A stretch of 64,000 bases of DNA, taken from assembly GCA_046351215.1 (NCBI GenBank), contig JAXLYX010000008.1:372001-436000 (forward strand), read 5' to 3'. The translations under genes were made by a program, and so were the position numbers. Shown one piece after another: positions 43,494-52,892 of the stretch (within the stretch, counting starts at the first letter, position 1; each line of letters opens with the position of its first letter). The notes beneath the pieces are model-generated. The model worked only from the letters and a program-made list of their open reading frames with translations, did no database searches and was not told where the DNA came from. This stretch comes from JAXLYX01 sp046351215. GTDB taxonomy: Bacteria > Myxococcota_A > Polyangia > Polyangiales > Houyiibacteriaceae.

Positions 43494-44849
43494 GTGCGTG
43501 CTAACGTCACGGACGTGACCACGAAGGTCTTCGTCCTCGACACGAACGTCCTCCTGCACGACCCCCGGGCGCTGCAGAAATTCGAAGAGAACGACGTCGT
43601 CATCCCGATCTACGTCATCGAGGAGATCGACCAGTTCAAGAAGGAGATGAGCGAGCTCGGGCGCAACGCGCGCACCGTGACCCGTTTCCTCGACGAGCTC
43701 CGGGAGAGCTCGGGCAACACGCTCCAGCAGGGCGTGGCCCTCTCGTCCGGAGGCACGCTGCGCGTCGCGGTCCCGACCGACGTGATGGCGAGGCGCAGCC
43801 TCGACAACGCCGAGATGGATCGCGCGATCCTCCAGACCGCGCTCGCCGAGCGGGACGCGCATCCGAAGATGCCCACGGTCTTCGTGACCATGGACGCGAA
43901 CCTCCGCATCCGCGCCGACGCGCTCGGCCTGCGCGCCGAGAGCTACGAGGGCGGGAAGATCGCGTTCGAGGAGCTCTACACGGGCCGCTCCGAGCTATTC
44001 GTGCCGACGGGCCTCGTCGACGAGGTCGGTCAGCGTCGCGAGGTCGAGGCCGAGCACCTCGGGGTCGACGCCTCCTCGCTCCATCCGAACCAGGGCCTCG
44101 TGCTCCGCGACGCGTCGAATCCGACGCATTCGGCGATGGGTCGCCTCGACGCGAGCAAGAAGAAGGTGCGCCCGCTCCGGGTCGCGCGCGAGGGCGCGTA
44201 CGGAGTCCGTCCGCGGAACGCCGAGCAGACGCTCGCGCTCGACCTCCTGCTCGACGACTCGATCCACCTCGTCACGCTCGTCGGCAAGGCCGGCACGGGC
44301 AAGACGCTCCTCGCGATCGCCGCGGGCCTGAAGAAGGTGCTCGAGGAGGGGACCTACGCGCGGCTGCTCGTCTCGCGCCCGATCTTCCCGCTCGGACGCG
44401 ACGTCGGCTACCTGCCCGGCGACATCGAGGCGAAGCTGAACCCCTGGATGCAGCCGATCTTCGACAACCTCGAGTACATCTTCTCCTCGGGCAAGAGCCG
44501 CCTGCCCGAAGGACGGAATTTCGAGGAGCTCCGCGCGTCCGGGATCATCGAGGTCGAGCCGTTGACCTACATCCGCGGCCGCTCGCTCCCGAACCAATTC
44601 CTGATCGTCGACGAGGCGCAGAACCTCACGCCCCACGAGGTGAAGACGATCATCACGCGCTGCGGCTCGTCGACGAAGATCGTCCTCACCGGCGACCCCT
44701 ACCAGATCGACAATCCCTACGTCGATGCCTCGAGCAACGGTCTCTCGATCGTCGCCGAGCGGTTCAAGGAGGAGGCGATCGCGGCCCACGTCACGCTGCA
44801 GAAGGGCGAGCGCAGCGAGCTCGCCGAGCGCGCGACGGCGCTGCTCTAG
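43494..44849 (+). CDS. PhoH family protein with N-terminal PIN domain
   Basis: A 451-residue PIN-PhoH protein. The PIN RNase part (residues 10-150) carries VLDTNVLLHDP with the acidic metal residues and a later TMDANLRIRAD; the PhoH ATPase part from about residue 235 has Walker A GKAGTGKTLL and Walker B LIVDEAQNLT. PIN-PhoH fusions act as RNases/helicases on RNA and are part of toxin-antitoxin-like or RNA-decay systems in other bacteria. The start is uncertain: GTG at 43494 or at 43515, which gives the common start VTTKVFVLDTN. Its TAG overlaps the stop of the next gene on the opposite strand by three bases. Confidence 0.93.
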   Translation: MRANVTDVTTKVFVLDTNVLLHDPRALQKFEENDVVIPIYVIEEIDQFKKEMSELGRNARTVTRFLDELRESSGNTLQQGVALSSGGTLRVAVPTDVMARRSLDNAEMDRAILQTALAERDAHPKMPTVFVTMDANLRIRADALGLRAESYEGGKIAFEELYTGRSELFVPTGLVDEVGQRREVEAEHLGVDASSLHPNQGLVLRDASNPTHSAMGRLDASKKKVRPLRVAREGAYGVRPRNAEQTLALDLLLDDSIHLVTLVGKAGTGKTLLAIAAGLKKVLEEGTYARLLVSRPIFPLGRDVGYLPGDIEAKLNPWMQPIFDNLEYIFSSGKSRLPEGRNFEELRASGIIEVEPLTYIRGRSLPNQFLIVDEAQNLTPHEVKTIITRCGSSTKIVLTGDPYQIDNPYVDASSNGLSIVAERFKEEAIAAHVTLQKGERSELAERATALL

Positions 44850-45457
44850 AGCTCCCGCACCCAGAAGACCATCGGCTTCGCGGTCTCCTCCGCGTCGCCG
44901 AGATCGCGCCACGCGAACGAGGCGACGATGTCGGGGCGCTTCACGTAGCCGCGCTTCGTCCAGAAGGCGTCGTGGGGAACGTAGTCCGCGGGCCGCGCGG
45001 GATGGTCGCCCGGTCTCGCGACGGCGCAGAACGCCGTGTGCGTGAAGCGTCCCGAGCGACGTGCCGCGGCCTCGCGGTGATCGAAGAACGCATGCCCGAT
45101 GCCGAGCCCACGCGCGTCGCGCCTCAGCACCGACTCTCCGAAATAGTAGATGCTCGCGGGATCGAAGCCCGCCTTCGCCAGCACGGGTCCGACGCCGTCC
45201 GAGTGCTCGAGGAGAGGCAGCGCCGTCGAGACGCCGACGATCTCGCTGCCGTGACGGGCGACGACGATCACGGCCTCGGGCGAGCGGCAGTAGGTCGCGA
45301 GGTACTTCTCCTCGTACTCGTGGTGTCCGTCGTAGAGGTACGGGAATTCGCGGAAGACCTCGATGCGGAGCCGTGCGACGTCGGGCAGGAAGGGCTCGGC
45401 CTCCTGCCCGTGGTAGGACTCGACGACGAGATCGGCGGGGAATCGCTGGGGGGTCAT
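44846..45457 (-). CDS. GNAT family N-acetyltransferase
   Basis: A 203-residue acetyltransferase. The core A motif reads VLRRDARGLGIGHAFFDHREAAA, with the R/Q-x-x-G-x-G/A acetyl-CoA loop. N-terminal strands with RIEVFREFPYLYDG resemble GNATs that act on amino groups of small molecules. Convergent with phoH; the stop codons overlap in CTAG. Confidence 0.82.
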   Translation of the reverse strand: MTPQRFPADLVVESYHGQEAEPFLPDVARLRIEVFREFPYLYDGHHEYEEKYLATYCRSPEAVIVVARHGSEIVGVSTALPLLEHSDGVGPVLAKAGFDPASIYYFGESVLRRDARGLGIGHAFFDHREAAARRSGRFTHTAFCAVARPGDHPARPADYVPHDAFWTKRGYVKRPDIVASFAWRDLGDAEETAKPMVFWVREL

Positions 45458-45604
45458 GGCGGGGTCCGCGAGCGGGGTGGGACGGAACGTACCACTTCGT
45501 AGGACCCCTTTCCCGCACGTCGCTCCGTGCCGATGTTGTCGGGGCAGGCGGGGGCTCGGGGCCGGGACCTCCCCGCTCGATCACCCGGGGACGTGGGGGC
45601 CGTC

Positions 45605-46264
45605 GTGGATCCGAAGAACGAACGCCGCGCGGAGCGGGAGCGCATGGTCGAAGAGCAGATCGCGGATCGCGACATCCGCGATCCGGCGGTGCTCGACGCG
45701 ATGCGTCGCGTGCCGCGTCATCGCTTCATGCCCGAGATGTACGCCTCCGAGGCCTACGCCGACCATCCCGTGCCGATCGGCTGGGAGCAGACGATCAGCC
45801 AGCCCTACATCGTGGCGTTCATGACCGAGGCCGCCCGGGTCGGCGTCCTCGGCGCGCACGCGAAGGTGCTCGAGATCGGCTCGGGCTCCGGCTACCAGGC
45901 CGCCGTGCTCGCGGAGCTCGGCGCCGAGGTCTGGGGCATCGAGATCGTGGCGCCCCTCGCCGCCCGCGCGGCCGAGGTGCTCGCGGAGCTCGGCTACGAC
46001 CGCGTGCACGTCCGCGCGGGGGACGGCTTCCGCGGCGAGCCCTCGCAGGCTCCCTTCGACGCGATCCTCGTGACGGCCGCCGCGCCGCGCGTCCCGGAGC
46101 CCCTGCTCGAGCAGCTGAAGATCGGCGGCCGTCTCGTGATCCCCGTCGGCACCTTCACCCAGGACATCTGGGTGATCACGCGGAAGGACCACGGGTACCA
46201 GCGCGATCGCGTGCTCCCCGTGCGCTTCGTCCCGATGATCGGCGAGGTCGAGCGCAGCGAGTAG
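45605..46264 (+). CDS. pcm: Protein-L-isoaspartate O-methyltransferase
   Basis: A 219-residue PCMT. SAM-binding motif VLEIGSGSGYQAAVLAELG near residue 85, substrate motif EQTISQPYIVAFMTE, and VTAAAPRVPEPLLEQL are all diagnostic. The enzyme repairs age-damaged isoaspartyl residues by methylation. GTG at 45605 is chosen because GGGGG lies five bases upstream and the resulting length fits the family; earlier in-frame starts would lengthen it by up to 26 residues. Confidence 0.95.
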   Translation: MDPKNERRAERERMVEEQIADRDIRDPAVLDAMRRVPRHRFMPEMYASEAYADHPVPIGWEQTISQPYIVAFMTEAARVGVLGAHAKVLEIGSGSGYQAAVLAELGAEVWGIEIVAPLAARAAEVLAELGYDRVHVRAGDGFRGEPSQAPFDAILVTAAAPRVPEPLLEQLKIGGRLVIPVGTFTQDIWVITRKDHGYQRDRVLPVRFVPMIGEVERSE

Positions 46265-46319
46265 GGGGCGAAGGCGCGCGAGGGATGGGGCCGCGCATTC
46301 CCTGCTACGCTGGCTCTCC

Positions 46320-47021
46320 GTGACCGCCCCTTCGCCGAGCTCCTTCTCTCCGCGCGTCCGCCTCGCCACCCTCGCGCTCGCCATGCTCCTCGTCGGGGTC
46401 GCCGTCGGGAAGTACGGGGCGCGCGAGCCCTCCGCCACCGAGCGCGTCGTGCAGGTCGAGCGCGAGACGCCGAGCGTCGTCGCGGCCGTGAAGGAGCTCG
46501 CCCGGCTCGAGGCGACGAGCTTCCACATGGAGCGGGTCGTCGATCTCCGCGATCGGCAGCAGGTGCTCTTCGGCGCGGTCGAGGCCGAGGACGCGATCCT
46601 CCTCGTCGCCGCGGCCGACGTCACCGCCGGAGTCGATCTCGCCAAGCTCCGTGATCGAGACGTCGCGGTCGACGCCGAGCGGAAGACCGTCCGGATCGTC
46701 CTCCCCGCCCCCGAGATCCTCTCCGCCCGGATCGACAACGAACGGACCTTCGTCTACTCGCGGGAGACCGACGTGCTCGCGCGTCGCTCGGAGTCGCTCG
46801 AGACCCGCGCGCGTCAGCGGGCCGAGGCCTCGATGCGCAGCGCCGCGATCTCGGCGGGGATCCTGGAGCGGGCCAAGGAGAGCGCCCGACGCACGATCGA
46901 CTCGCTCGTCCGAGCGCTCGGCTACCGCACCGTCGAGATCCACTTCGCCGACGAGGAGGTCCCCTCCCTGCCGACGATCGGACCGGCCCCCGCGCGTCCG
47001 GTCGTCGCCCCTGGGCGGTGA
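46320..47021 (+). CDS. DUF4230 domain protein
   Basis: A 233-residue protein with one N-terminal transmembrane helix (about residues 14-30) and a DUF4230 domain: SVVAAVKELARLEATSFHMERVVDLRDR, followed by a strand-rich core and a helix with AEASMRSAAISAGILERAKES. DUF4230 proteins are membrane-anchored and periplasmic; function unknown. GTG start, 55 bp after pcm. Confidence 0.83.
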   Translation: MTAPSPSSFSPRVRLATLALAMLLVGVAVGKYGAREPSATERVVQVERETPSVVAAVKELARLEATSFHMERVVDLRDRQQVLFGAVEAEDAILLVAAADVTAGVDLAKLRDRDVAVDAERKTVRIVLPAPEILSARIDNERTFVYSRETDVLARRSESLETRARQRAEASMRSAAISAGILERAKESARRTIDSLVRALGYRTVEIHFADEEVPSLPTIGPAPARPVVAPGR

Positions 47022-47167
47022 CGGTCGGGCGGGACGGGGCGCGGTCGTGTCCTGGACAGCCTACGGGAGGGCCGGGGCACCCTCGACGCCGGGCGGTTGC
47101 GGGCGCACCTACTTCCCGTTCGGGGTCGGGGCACCACGTCGTGGTACCCTCCGAGGCACGTCCGGCG

Positions 47168-49456
47168 ATGCCTCGGGCCCGCGCGCCGACGACGTCCATG
47201 CGCTCCGAAGACTCCGCCTCGCATTCGCTCGACGACGAGATCCTCGCATTCGAGGATGACGCCGAAGGACCGTCCCCCGAGCGGACCGGCGGGTACTGGA
47301 GCCTGCTCGTCGTCGACGACGATCCGGACGTCCACGACGCGACGACGTTCGCGCTCTCGACCCTCGAGGTCCAAGGGCGTCGCTTCCGGATCCTCCACGC
47401 CTATTCCGCCCGCGAGGCCCTCGAGATCCTCGCGAAGGAGCGGGACGTCGCCGCCATCCTCCTCGACGTCGTCATGGAGACGGAGGATGCGGGCCTGCGC
47501 CTCGTCTCCGACATCCGCCACGAGCTCGGTCTACGTGACACGCGCATCATCCTCCGCACCGGGCAGCCCGGCTACGCCCCCGAGCTCGAGGCGATCCGCG
47601 ACTACGACATCAACGACTACAAGACGAAGTCCGAGCTGACGCAGGCGCGTCTCTTCGCGACGCTCATGACGGCCGTGCGCTCCTACGAGCAGATCCGCAT
47701 GCTCGACGAGAACCGCCGGGGCCTCGGCCTCGTCGTGAGCACGACGACCGACGTGCTCGGGCTCCCGGGGCCGAAGGAGTTCACGCAGGTCGTGCTGCCT
47801 CGGTTCGCGGAGTTGCTCGGTGGGGGCGACGAGGGGCTCGCGGCGGCGCGCGTCCTCGACGAACGGGGAGAGGTCTACCAGACCCTCGCGGCGGGCGGCC
47901 GCTACGAGCCCTCGAAGGATCGGCCCCTCGATCCGCAGATGGATCCGCGGGCCTTCGAGATCGTCCACCAGGCCTTCCACTCGGGTCATCCGATCTACGG
48001 CGAGCGCTTCGCGGCCGTGCCCCTGCTCTCGCGCACGGGCGAGCCGCTCGTCGTCTTCGCCGATCGGACACGGCCCCTCGACGAGGTCTCGCGGAGGCTC
48101 GTCGATCTCTTCGGTGCGAGCCTTTCCGTCTCCCTCGACAACGTCTTCCTCGTCCGGAAGCTCCGCACGGCCGCGTTCGTCGATCCGCTCTGCGACATCC
48201 CGAACCGCACCGGCCTCGTCGTCCGTCTCGACGAGATCCTCCACTCGGAGGAGCGCTCCGATGCGGTGCTCGCGCTCGTCGACCTCGACCTCTTCTCGGA
48301 GGTCAACGACGCGCTCGGTCATCGCTTCGGCGACGCGCTGCTGCGCAAGGTGGCGCACCGCCTCGGCGACGCGTTCGGCCACGCGGCCACGGTGGCACGC
48401 GTCGCGAGCGACGTCTTCGGCGTCGTCGGGCCCGAGCGCGTCGTCACCCCCACCGCCATCGCCGAGGCGATCGCGCAGCCCTTCCAGGTCGACGGGGTCG
48501 ACACGGACGTGAGCGCGACCCTCGGTCTCGTGCGCCTCGCCGAGTCCGACGGCGACGGCGCGGACGCGCTGAAGCAGGCGAACATAGCGCTCGATCGCGC
48601 GAAGGATCAGCGCCGCGGCCACCACTGCTACTTCACGCGAGAGATGTCGGTCGACATCGAGGAGCGCGTCTCGCTCCTGCACGCGCTCCGTTCGGCGATG
48701 CAGTCCGAGGAGCTCCACCTCGTGTACCAGCCGCAGATCGACATGCGGACGGGACGCATCCTCGGCGCCGAGGCCCTGATCCGCTGGACGCATCCCTCGG
48801 GTCGCAGCATCCCCCCCGATCGCTTCATCCCGATCGCCGAGCGCTCGGGTCTCGTCGTCCCCATCGGCGCCTTCGTGCTCGAGCGCGCGTGCCTCACGAA
48901 GAGGCGGCTCGCTTCGCTCGGGTACGACGACTTCCGGATGTCGGTGAACGTCTCGATGAGCCAGTTCCGCCATCCGCTCTTCCTCGAGGTCCTCGAGAGC
49001 ACGCTCGAACGGACGGGCGTCGATCCCACGACGATCGAGCTCGAGATCACGGAGTCGATGGCGATGGAGGACTCGACGCTCCTCGTCGATCGGCTCGAGG
49101 CGATCAAGAAGCTCGGCTGCACCATCGCGATCGACGACTTCGGCACGGGCTTCTCGTCGCTCTCCTACCTCCACCGCCTCCGGGTCGACCGCCTCAAGAT
49201 CGACCGCTCCTTCGTCCGCTCGCTGCGCGTCGAGGCCGCCGGCGAGCACATCGCGAGCGCGATCATCGAGCTCGCGCGGGCGCTCGGCCTCCGTGTCATC
49301 GCCGAGGGCGTCGAGACCCACGAGCAGAACACGGCGCTCGCCGCCATGGGCTGCGACGAGGCGCAGGGCTACCTCTTCTCGCCGCCGATCGCCGAGTCCG
49401 CGCTCCGCGTCCTGCTCGAGGCCGAGCGCTCGGGGCTCGGGGCCTCGCCGGAATGA
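47168..49456 (+). CDS. Response regulator with DUF3369, degenerate GGDEF and intact EAL domains
   Basis: About 760 residues. Receiver domain (residues about 45-165) with phospho-acceptor Asp in ILLDVVMET, RTGQPG and Lys in DYKTKSELT; then a DUF3369 domain (about 200-350); a GGDEF-like domain in which the active-site GGDEF is ASDVF (413-417), so it is probably not a cyclase; then an EAL domain with the intact EALIRW, NVSMSQF, ELEITES, DDFGTGFSSLSYL and EGVET motifs, so it should degrade c-di-GMP. Signal-dependent phosphodiesterase output is implied. The start is uncertain (47168 or 47198). It overlaps the kinase start (ATGA). Confidence 0.9.
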   Translation: MPRARAPTTSMRSEDSASHSLDDEILAFEDDAEGPSPERTGGYWSLLVVDDDPDVHDATTFALSTLEVQGRRFRILHAYSAREALEILAKERDVAAILLDVVMETEDAGLRLVSDIRHELGLRDTRIILRTGQPGYAPELEAIRDYDINDYKTKSELTQARLFATLMTAVRSYEQIRMLDENRRGLGLVVSTTTDVLGLPGPKEFTQVVLPRFAELLGGGDEGLAAARVLDERGEVYQTLAAGGRYEPSKDRPLDPQMDPRAFEIVHQAFHSGHPIYGERFAAVPLLSRTGEPLVVFADRTRPLDEVSRRLVDLFGASLSVSLDNVFLVRKLRTAAFVDPLCDIPNRTGLVVRLDEILHSEERSDAVLALVDLDLFSEVNDALGHRFGDALLRKVAHRLGDAFGHAATVARVASDVFGVVGPERVVTPTAIAEAIAQPFQVDGVDTDVSATLGLVRLAESDGDGADALKQANIALDRAKDQRRGHHCYFTREMSVDIEERVSLLHALRSAMQSEELHLVYQPQIDMRTGRILGAEALIRWTHPSGRSIPPDRFIPIAERSGLVVPIGAFVLERACLTKRRLASLGYDDFRMSVNVSMSQFRHPLFLEVLESTLERTGVDPTTIELEITESMAMEDSTLLVDRLEAIKKLGCTIAIDDFGTGFSSLSYLHRLRVDRLKIDRSFVRSLRVEAAGEHIASAIIELARALGLRVIAEGVETHEQNTALAAMGCDEAQGYLFSPPIAESALRVLLEAERSGLGASPE

Positions 49457-51459
49457 GCGCGTTCGTCGACTCGGCGCGGGCTCTCGAGGCGCTCGGGATC
49501 GCCTGCTTCGAGTCCGTCGACCCGACGGGCGAACGGCTGATCGATGCGGGGCCACGGCTCGCCGAGCTCGTGGGCCGTCCGCTCGAGGCGCTGCTCGGAG
49601 GTGAGCCGGCGGAGTCCTGGCGACGCTCCGTCGAAGACGAGGACTGGCCCGTCGTCGAGCAGGTGATCGGCGTGGCGACCGACGAGGGGCGGGCGTACGA
49701 GGTCGAGTACCGGCTGCGTCGCGTGGACGGGAAGTCGAGGCGCCTGCGCGAGCGGGGAAAGGTCGTCGACGGCACGCTCCGCGCGATCGTGATCGACGTC
49801 ACCGATCTCTCCGTCACGCAGGTCTGGACCACCGGCGCCGACGTCTGGTTCCGGGCGATGGTCGAGAACGCGAACGACGCGCTCTTCGTCCTCGACGACG
49901 GCGTCTTCGTCGACTGCAACCCGAGCGCGGAGCGCCTCTTCGGTGCCCCGAGGCGCGCGATCGTCGGCCAGGGACCCGGCGACTTCTCGCCCGAGGAGCA
50001 GCCCGACGGCAGACGCTCGGCCGAGGCGCTCGTCGGCATCCTCGCCGACGCCTACGAAGGAAGGCCGGTGCGCTTCGAATGGGAGCACGAGCGGCCGAGC
50101 GGGCAGCGCTTCCTCTCCGAGGTCTCGCTGAACCAGGTGCCGGCGGCGGGCTCGCGCTGCCTCGTCGCCATCGTCCGCGACGTGACGAACCGGCGACGCG
50201 TCGAGGAGGCCCTCCGGCGCAACGAGGCCCTCTTCCGCACGGCCTTCCAATCCGCGGGCTTCGCGACCACCATCGTCGACTTCGACGGCCGCTACATCGA
50301 CGTCAACGACGCCTTCGTGCGATGGGCGGGCCTTCCGCGCGAGTCGATCGAGGGACGCACGGCGGTCGAGCTCGGCTTCTTCACCCAGGAGCAGCAGGAC
50401 ACGCTCCTCGAGCAGGTCTTCAGCGAGGGCCACGTCTGGGACGTCGAGCTCACGGTGCGCGCCGTCGACGGGACGGAGCGCTTCATCCTCTACTCGATCT
50501 CGCCCGTGACCATCCAGGGCCACGTCCACTACCTCGGCACCACGGTCGACGTCACGCAGCAGAAGCTCGCCGCGAAGGTTCTCCGCGAGGCCAACGAGGT
50601 CCTCGAGCGCAGGGTGGAGGAGCGGACCGCCGAGCTCGAGCAGCGCAACGCCGAGCTCGCGCGTGCCATGAACCAGCTCGTGCACTCGGAGAAGCTCGCC
50701 GGTCTCGGCAGCGTCGTCGCCGGCGTGGCCCACGAGCTGAACACGCCGATCGGAAATGCGCGCACGGTGGCCTCTTCGCTCGTCGGCGTCGTCCAGGCCT
50801 TCGAGAAGCGACTCGCGGCGGGCGAGCCGCTCCGCAAATCGAGCCTCGTGGAGCTGCTCGCGCAATGCCGCGACGCCGCGGCGATCCTCGAGAAGAACAC
50901 CGCGCGGGCGCACGACCTCATCCACGGCTTCAAGCAGGTCGCGGTCGATCAGACGAGCATGCGCCGTCGCCCGTACGACCTGAAGGAGACGATCGACGAG
51001 GTCCTCGCGACCCTCGGGCATCAGCTCCGCCGTGCACGCGTCCGCGTGGAGAACGACGTCGAGGCCGGCCTCGTGATGGACGGCTACCCCGGACCCCTGC
51101 AGCAGATCCTCACGAACTTCGTCACGAACAGCCTCCGCCACGGCTTCGAGGGTCGCGAGCAGGGCACGATCGCGATCTCGGCCGTACGACGCATCGATCG
51201 GATCGTGCTCCGCTACGTCGACGACGGCGCGGGCATGAGCTCCACCCAGGTGAAGCGCGCGTTCGAGCCCTTCTTCACCACCAAGCTCGGTCAAGGCGGC
51301 AGCGGCCTCGGGCTCTACATCGCCTACAACCTCGTCCACGCCGTGCTCGGAGGGACGATCCGCCTCGCGAGCGAGCCCGGCAGGGGCGTGAGCTTCGAGC
51401 TCGAGCTGCCCGTGGTCGCGCCCGTCGTGCGTGACGAGGACGCCGGCAACGTCGTCTGA
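49453..51459 (+). CDS. PAS-domain sensor histidine kinase
   Basis: A 668-residue cytoplasmic kinase. Two clear PAS domains (about residues 135-255 and 260-380, the second with FATTIVDFDGRYIDVNDAFVRWAG), with a cryptic PAS-like region before them; a coiled coil; the H-box GVAHELNTPIGNAR with phospho-His at about 427; and N-box, DDGAGM and GGSGLGLYIAYNLV in the ATPase. There are no transmembrane helices. Its start overlaps the stop of the response regulator, so the pair is a two-component system that most likely sets c-di-GMP levels through the EAL output. Confidence 0.93.
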   Translation: MSAFVDSARALEALGIACFESVDPTGERLIDAGPRLAELVGRPLEALLGGEPAESWRRSVEDEDWPVVEQVIGVATDEGRAYEVEYRLRRVDGKSRRLRERGKVVDGTLRAIVIDVTDLSVTQVWTTGADVWFRAMVENANDALFVLDDGVFVDCNPSAERLFGAPRRAIVGQGPGDFSPEEQPDGRRSAEALVGILADAYEGRPVRFEWEHERPSGQRFLSEVSLNQVPAAGSRCLVAIVRDVTNRRRVEEALRRNEALFRTAFQSAGFATTIVDFDGRYIDVNDAFVRWAGLPRESIEGRTAVELGFFTQEQQDTLLEQVFSEGHVWDVELTVRAVDGTERFILYSISPVTIQGHVHYLGTTVDVTQQKLAAKVLREANEVLERRVEERTAELEQRNAELARAMNQLVHSEKLAGLGSVVAGVAHELNTPIGNARTVASSLVGVVQAFEKRLAAGEPLRKSSLVELLAQCRDAAAILEKNTARAHDLIHGFKQVAVDQTSMRRRPYDLKETIDEVLATLGHQLRRARVRVENDVEAGLVMDGYPGPLQQILTNFVTNSLRHGFEGREQGTIAISAVRRIDRIVLRYVDDGAGMSSTQVKRAFEPFFTTKLGQGGSGLGLYIAYNLVHAVLGGTIRLASEPGRGVSFELELPVVAPVVRDEDAGNVV

Positions 51460-51465
51460 AGGGCC

Positions 51466-52800
51466 CTATCCCGCGATCGCCTCGACCGCGCGCGCGGCGC
51501 TCTGGCAGGCGCCCTCCATGGTCGTCGTCCAATCGGTGCGGGTCCAGTCGCCCGCGATCGCGAGGCCGCGCACGCGGGTCTTCTGCGGCGGCCGCACGCC
51601 CGCGGTGCCCGGGCGCTGCGCGTAGGTCGAGCGCGGCATGCGGACGACGTGGGCGTGCACGACCTTCGCTCCACGCGAGCGGGGGTAGTAGCGGCCGAGC
51701 ATCTCCATCTGCTTCGCCGTGATCTCTTCGTTCGAGAGCTCCATCAGCTCGTACGAGGCGGAGACCGTCGTCGAGAAGAACCAATTCTTCGCGGGCGAGC
51801 GTCCGTGCATGCGCTGACGGTCCCAGACCTGCTCGAGGACGCCCTCGCCGCCGTAGAGGATCTCGCCCCAATCGTCCATGCCGAGAGAACGATCGAGGTA
51901 GAGGTTCACGCTGACGATCGGGACCGGCGTCAGCGCCTCGACGGCGCGCTCGACCGCCGCGCGCTCGGGCGTCTGGTCGAGGAGGCCGCGCACGTTCCAG
52001 ACCGGCACGGCGCAGATCACCGCATCGGCCGCGAGCGTCTCTCCTCCGTCGAGCGTCACGCCCGTGACGGCCCCGTCCCGTACGTCGACCGAGCGGACGA
52101 GGGCGCGCGTGCGAACCTCGACCCCGCGTACGGAGAAGACCCTCTCGGCGCTCTTCACGAAGAGGGTGTCGAGATCGACGGTCGGATAGCCGATCGAGAC
52201 CGGGGTCCGCATCTTCACGGCCTGGCGCATGCCGGTTCGCAGGAGGTCCGCAGGGATCTTCGCCGACGAGATCGTGGTCTTGTCGCCCGTGAGGCCGATC
52301 ACGATTCCGTCCCACATCGCCTTGCGCGCGGACGCCGGGAGACCGAGACGACGGAACCATTCGTCCGCCGTGATCGCGTCGAGATCCGCCGGGGGGTGGA
52401 GCACGTCGCGCATCATCCGCGACTGCGCGAGCGCGGTGCGTACGCGGTCGAGGCCCTCGACGCCGGGAAGATCGCCGAGCGCCGCACGGAGGCCATCGAC
52501 GCCCCAGAACGACGAGCGCCGCACGGCGCCGCCCGGCATGCGGATCGACATGTGTCCGGGGAATCGGACGTGCTGCCGCGTGCCGACGCTCTCGAGGTAG
52601 CGGAAGAGGTTCTCGTAGCCGCTCGCGAAGACGTGCTGGCCGTTGTCGGGTACGTCGTCGACCGCGGCGAGCGGGATCGAGACCGTGCGGCCTCCGAGCG
52701 CGCCGCCGCGCTCGAGGAGGGTGACGCGATGCCCCTTCTCCGAGAGCCAGACGGCCGAGGCCAGGCCCGAGAGTCCGCCACCGACGACGACGCAGTGCAT
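51466..52800 (-). CDS. FAD-dependent oxidoreductase of the HpnE/phytoene desaturase type
   Basis: A 444-residue flavoprotein. The N-terminal dinucleotide motif is CVVVGGGLSGLASAVWLSEKGHRVTLLERGGALGGRT split over residues 3-39; DNGQHVF follows, typical of hydroxysqualene dehydroxylase (HpnE); the C-terminal FAD motif is AIAGDWTRTDWTTTMEGA. Candidate roles are hopanoid precursor (squalene) formation or carotenoid desaturation. HpnC/HpnD partners are not in this window. The start at 52800 has AGGGGA upstream. It converges on the kinase gene with 6 bp between stops. Confidence 0.85.
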   Translation of the reverse strand: MHCVVVGGGLSGLASAVWLSEKGHRVTLLERGGALGGRTVSIPLAAVDDVPDNGQHVFASGYENLFRYLESVGTRQHVRFPGHMSIRMPGGAVRRSSFWGVDGLRAALGDLPGVEGLDRVRTALAQSRMMRDVLHPPADLDAITADEWFRRLGLPASARKAMWDGIVIGLTGDKTTISSAKIPADLLRTGMRQAVKMRTPVSIGYPTVDLDTLFVKSAERVFSVRGVEVRTRALVRSVDVRDGAVTGVTLDGGETLAADAVICAVPVWNVRGLLDQTPERAAVERAVEALTPVPIVSVNLYLDRSLGMDDWGEILYGGEGVLEQVWDRQRMHGRSPAKNWFFSTTVSASYELMELSNEEITAKQMEMLGRYYPRSRGAKVVHAHVVRMPRSTYAQRPGTAGVRPPQKTRVRGLAIAGDWTRTDWTTTMEGACQSAARAVEAIAG

Positions 52801-52892
52801 GAGCATTCCCCTGAGTGCGAGCGAGGGGCATCGTAGGAGTGGCGATCGCGCGTGCCAAGGACGCGGAGGGAGGCGTGCCGCTCGGCGTGGCG

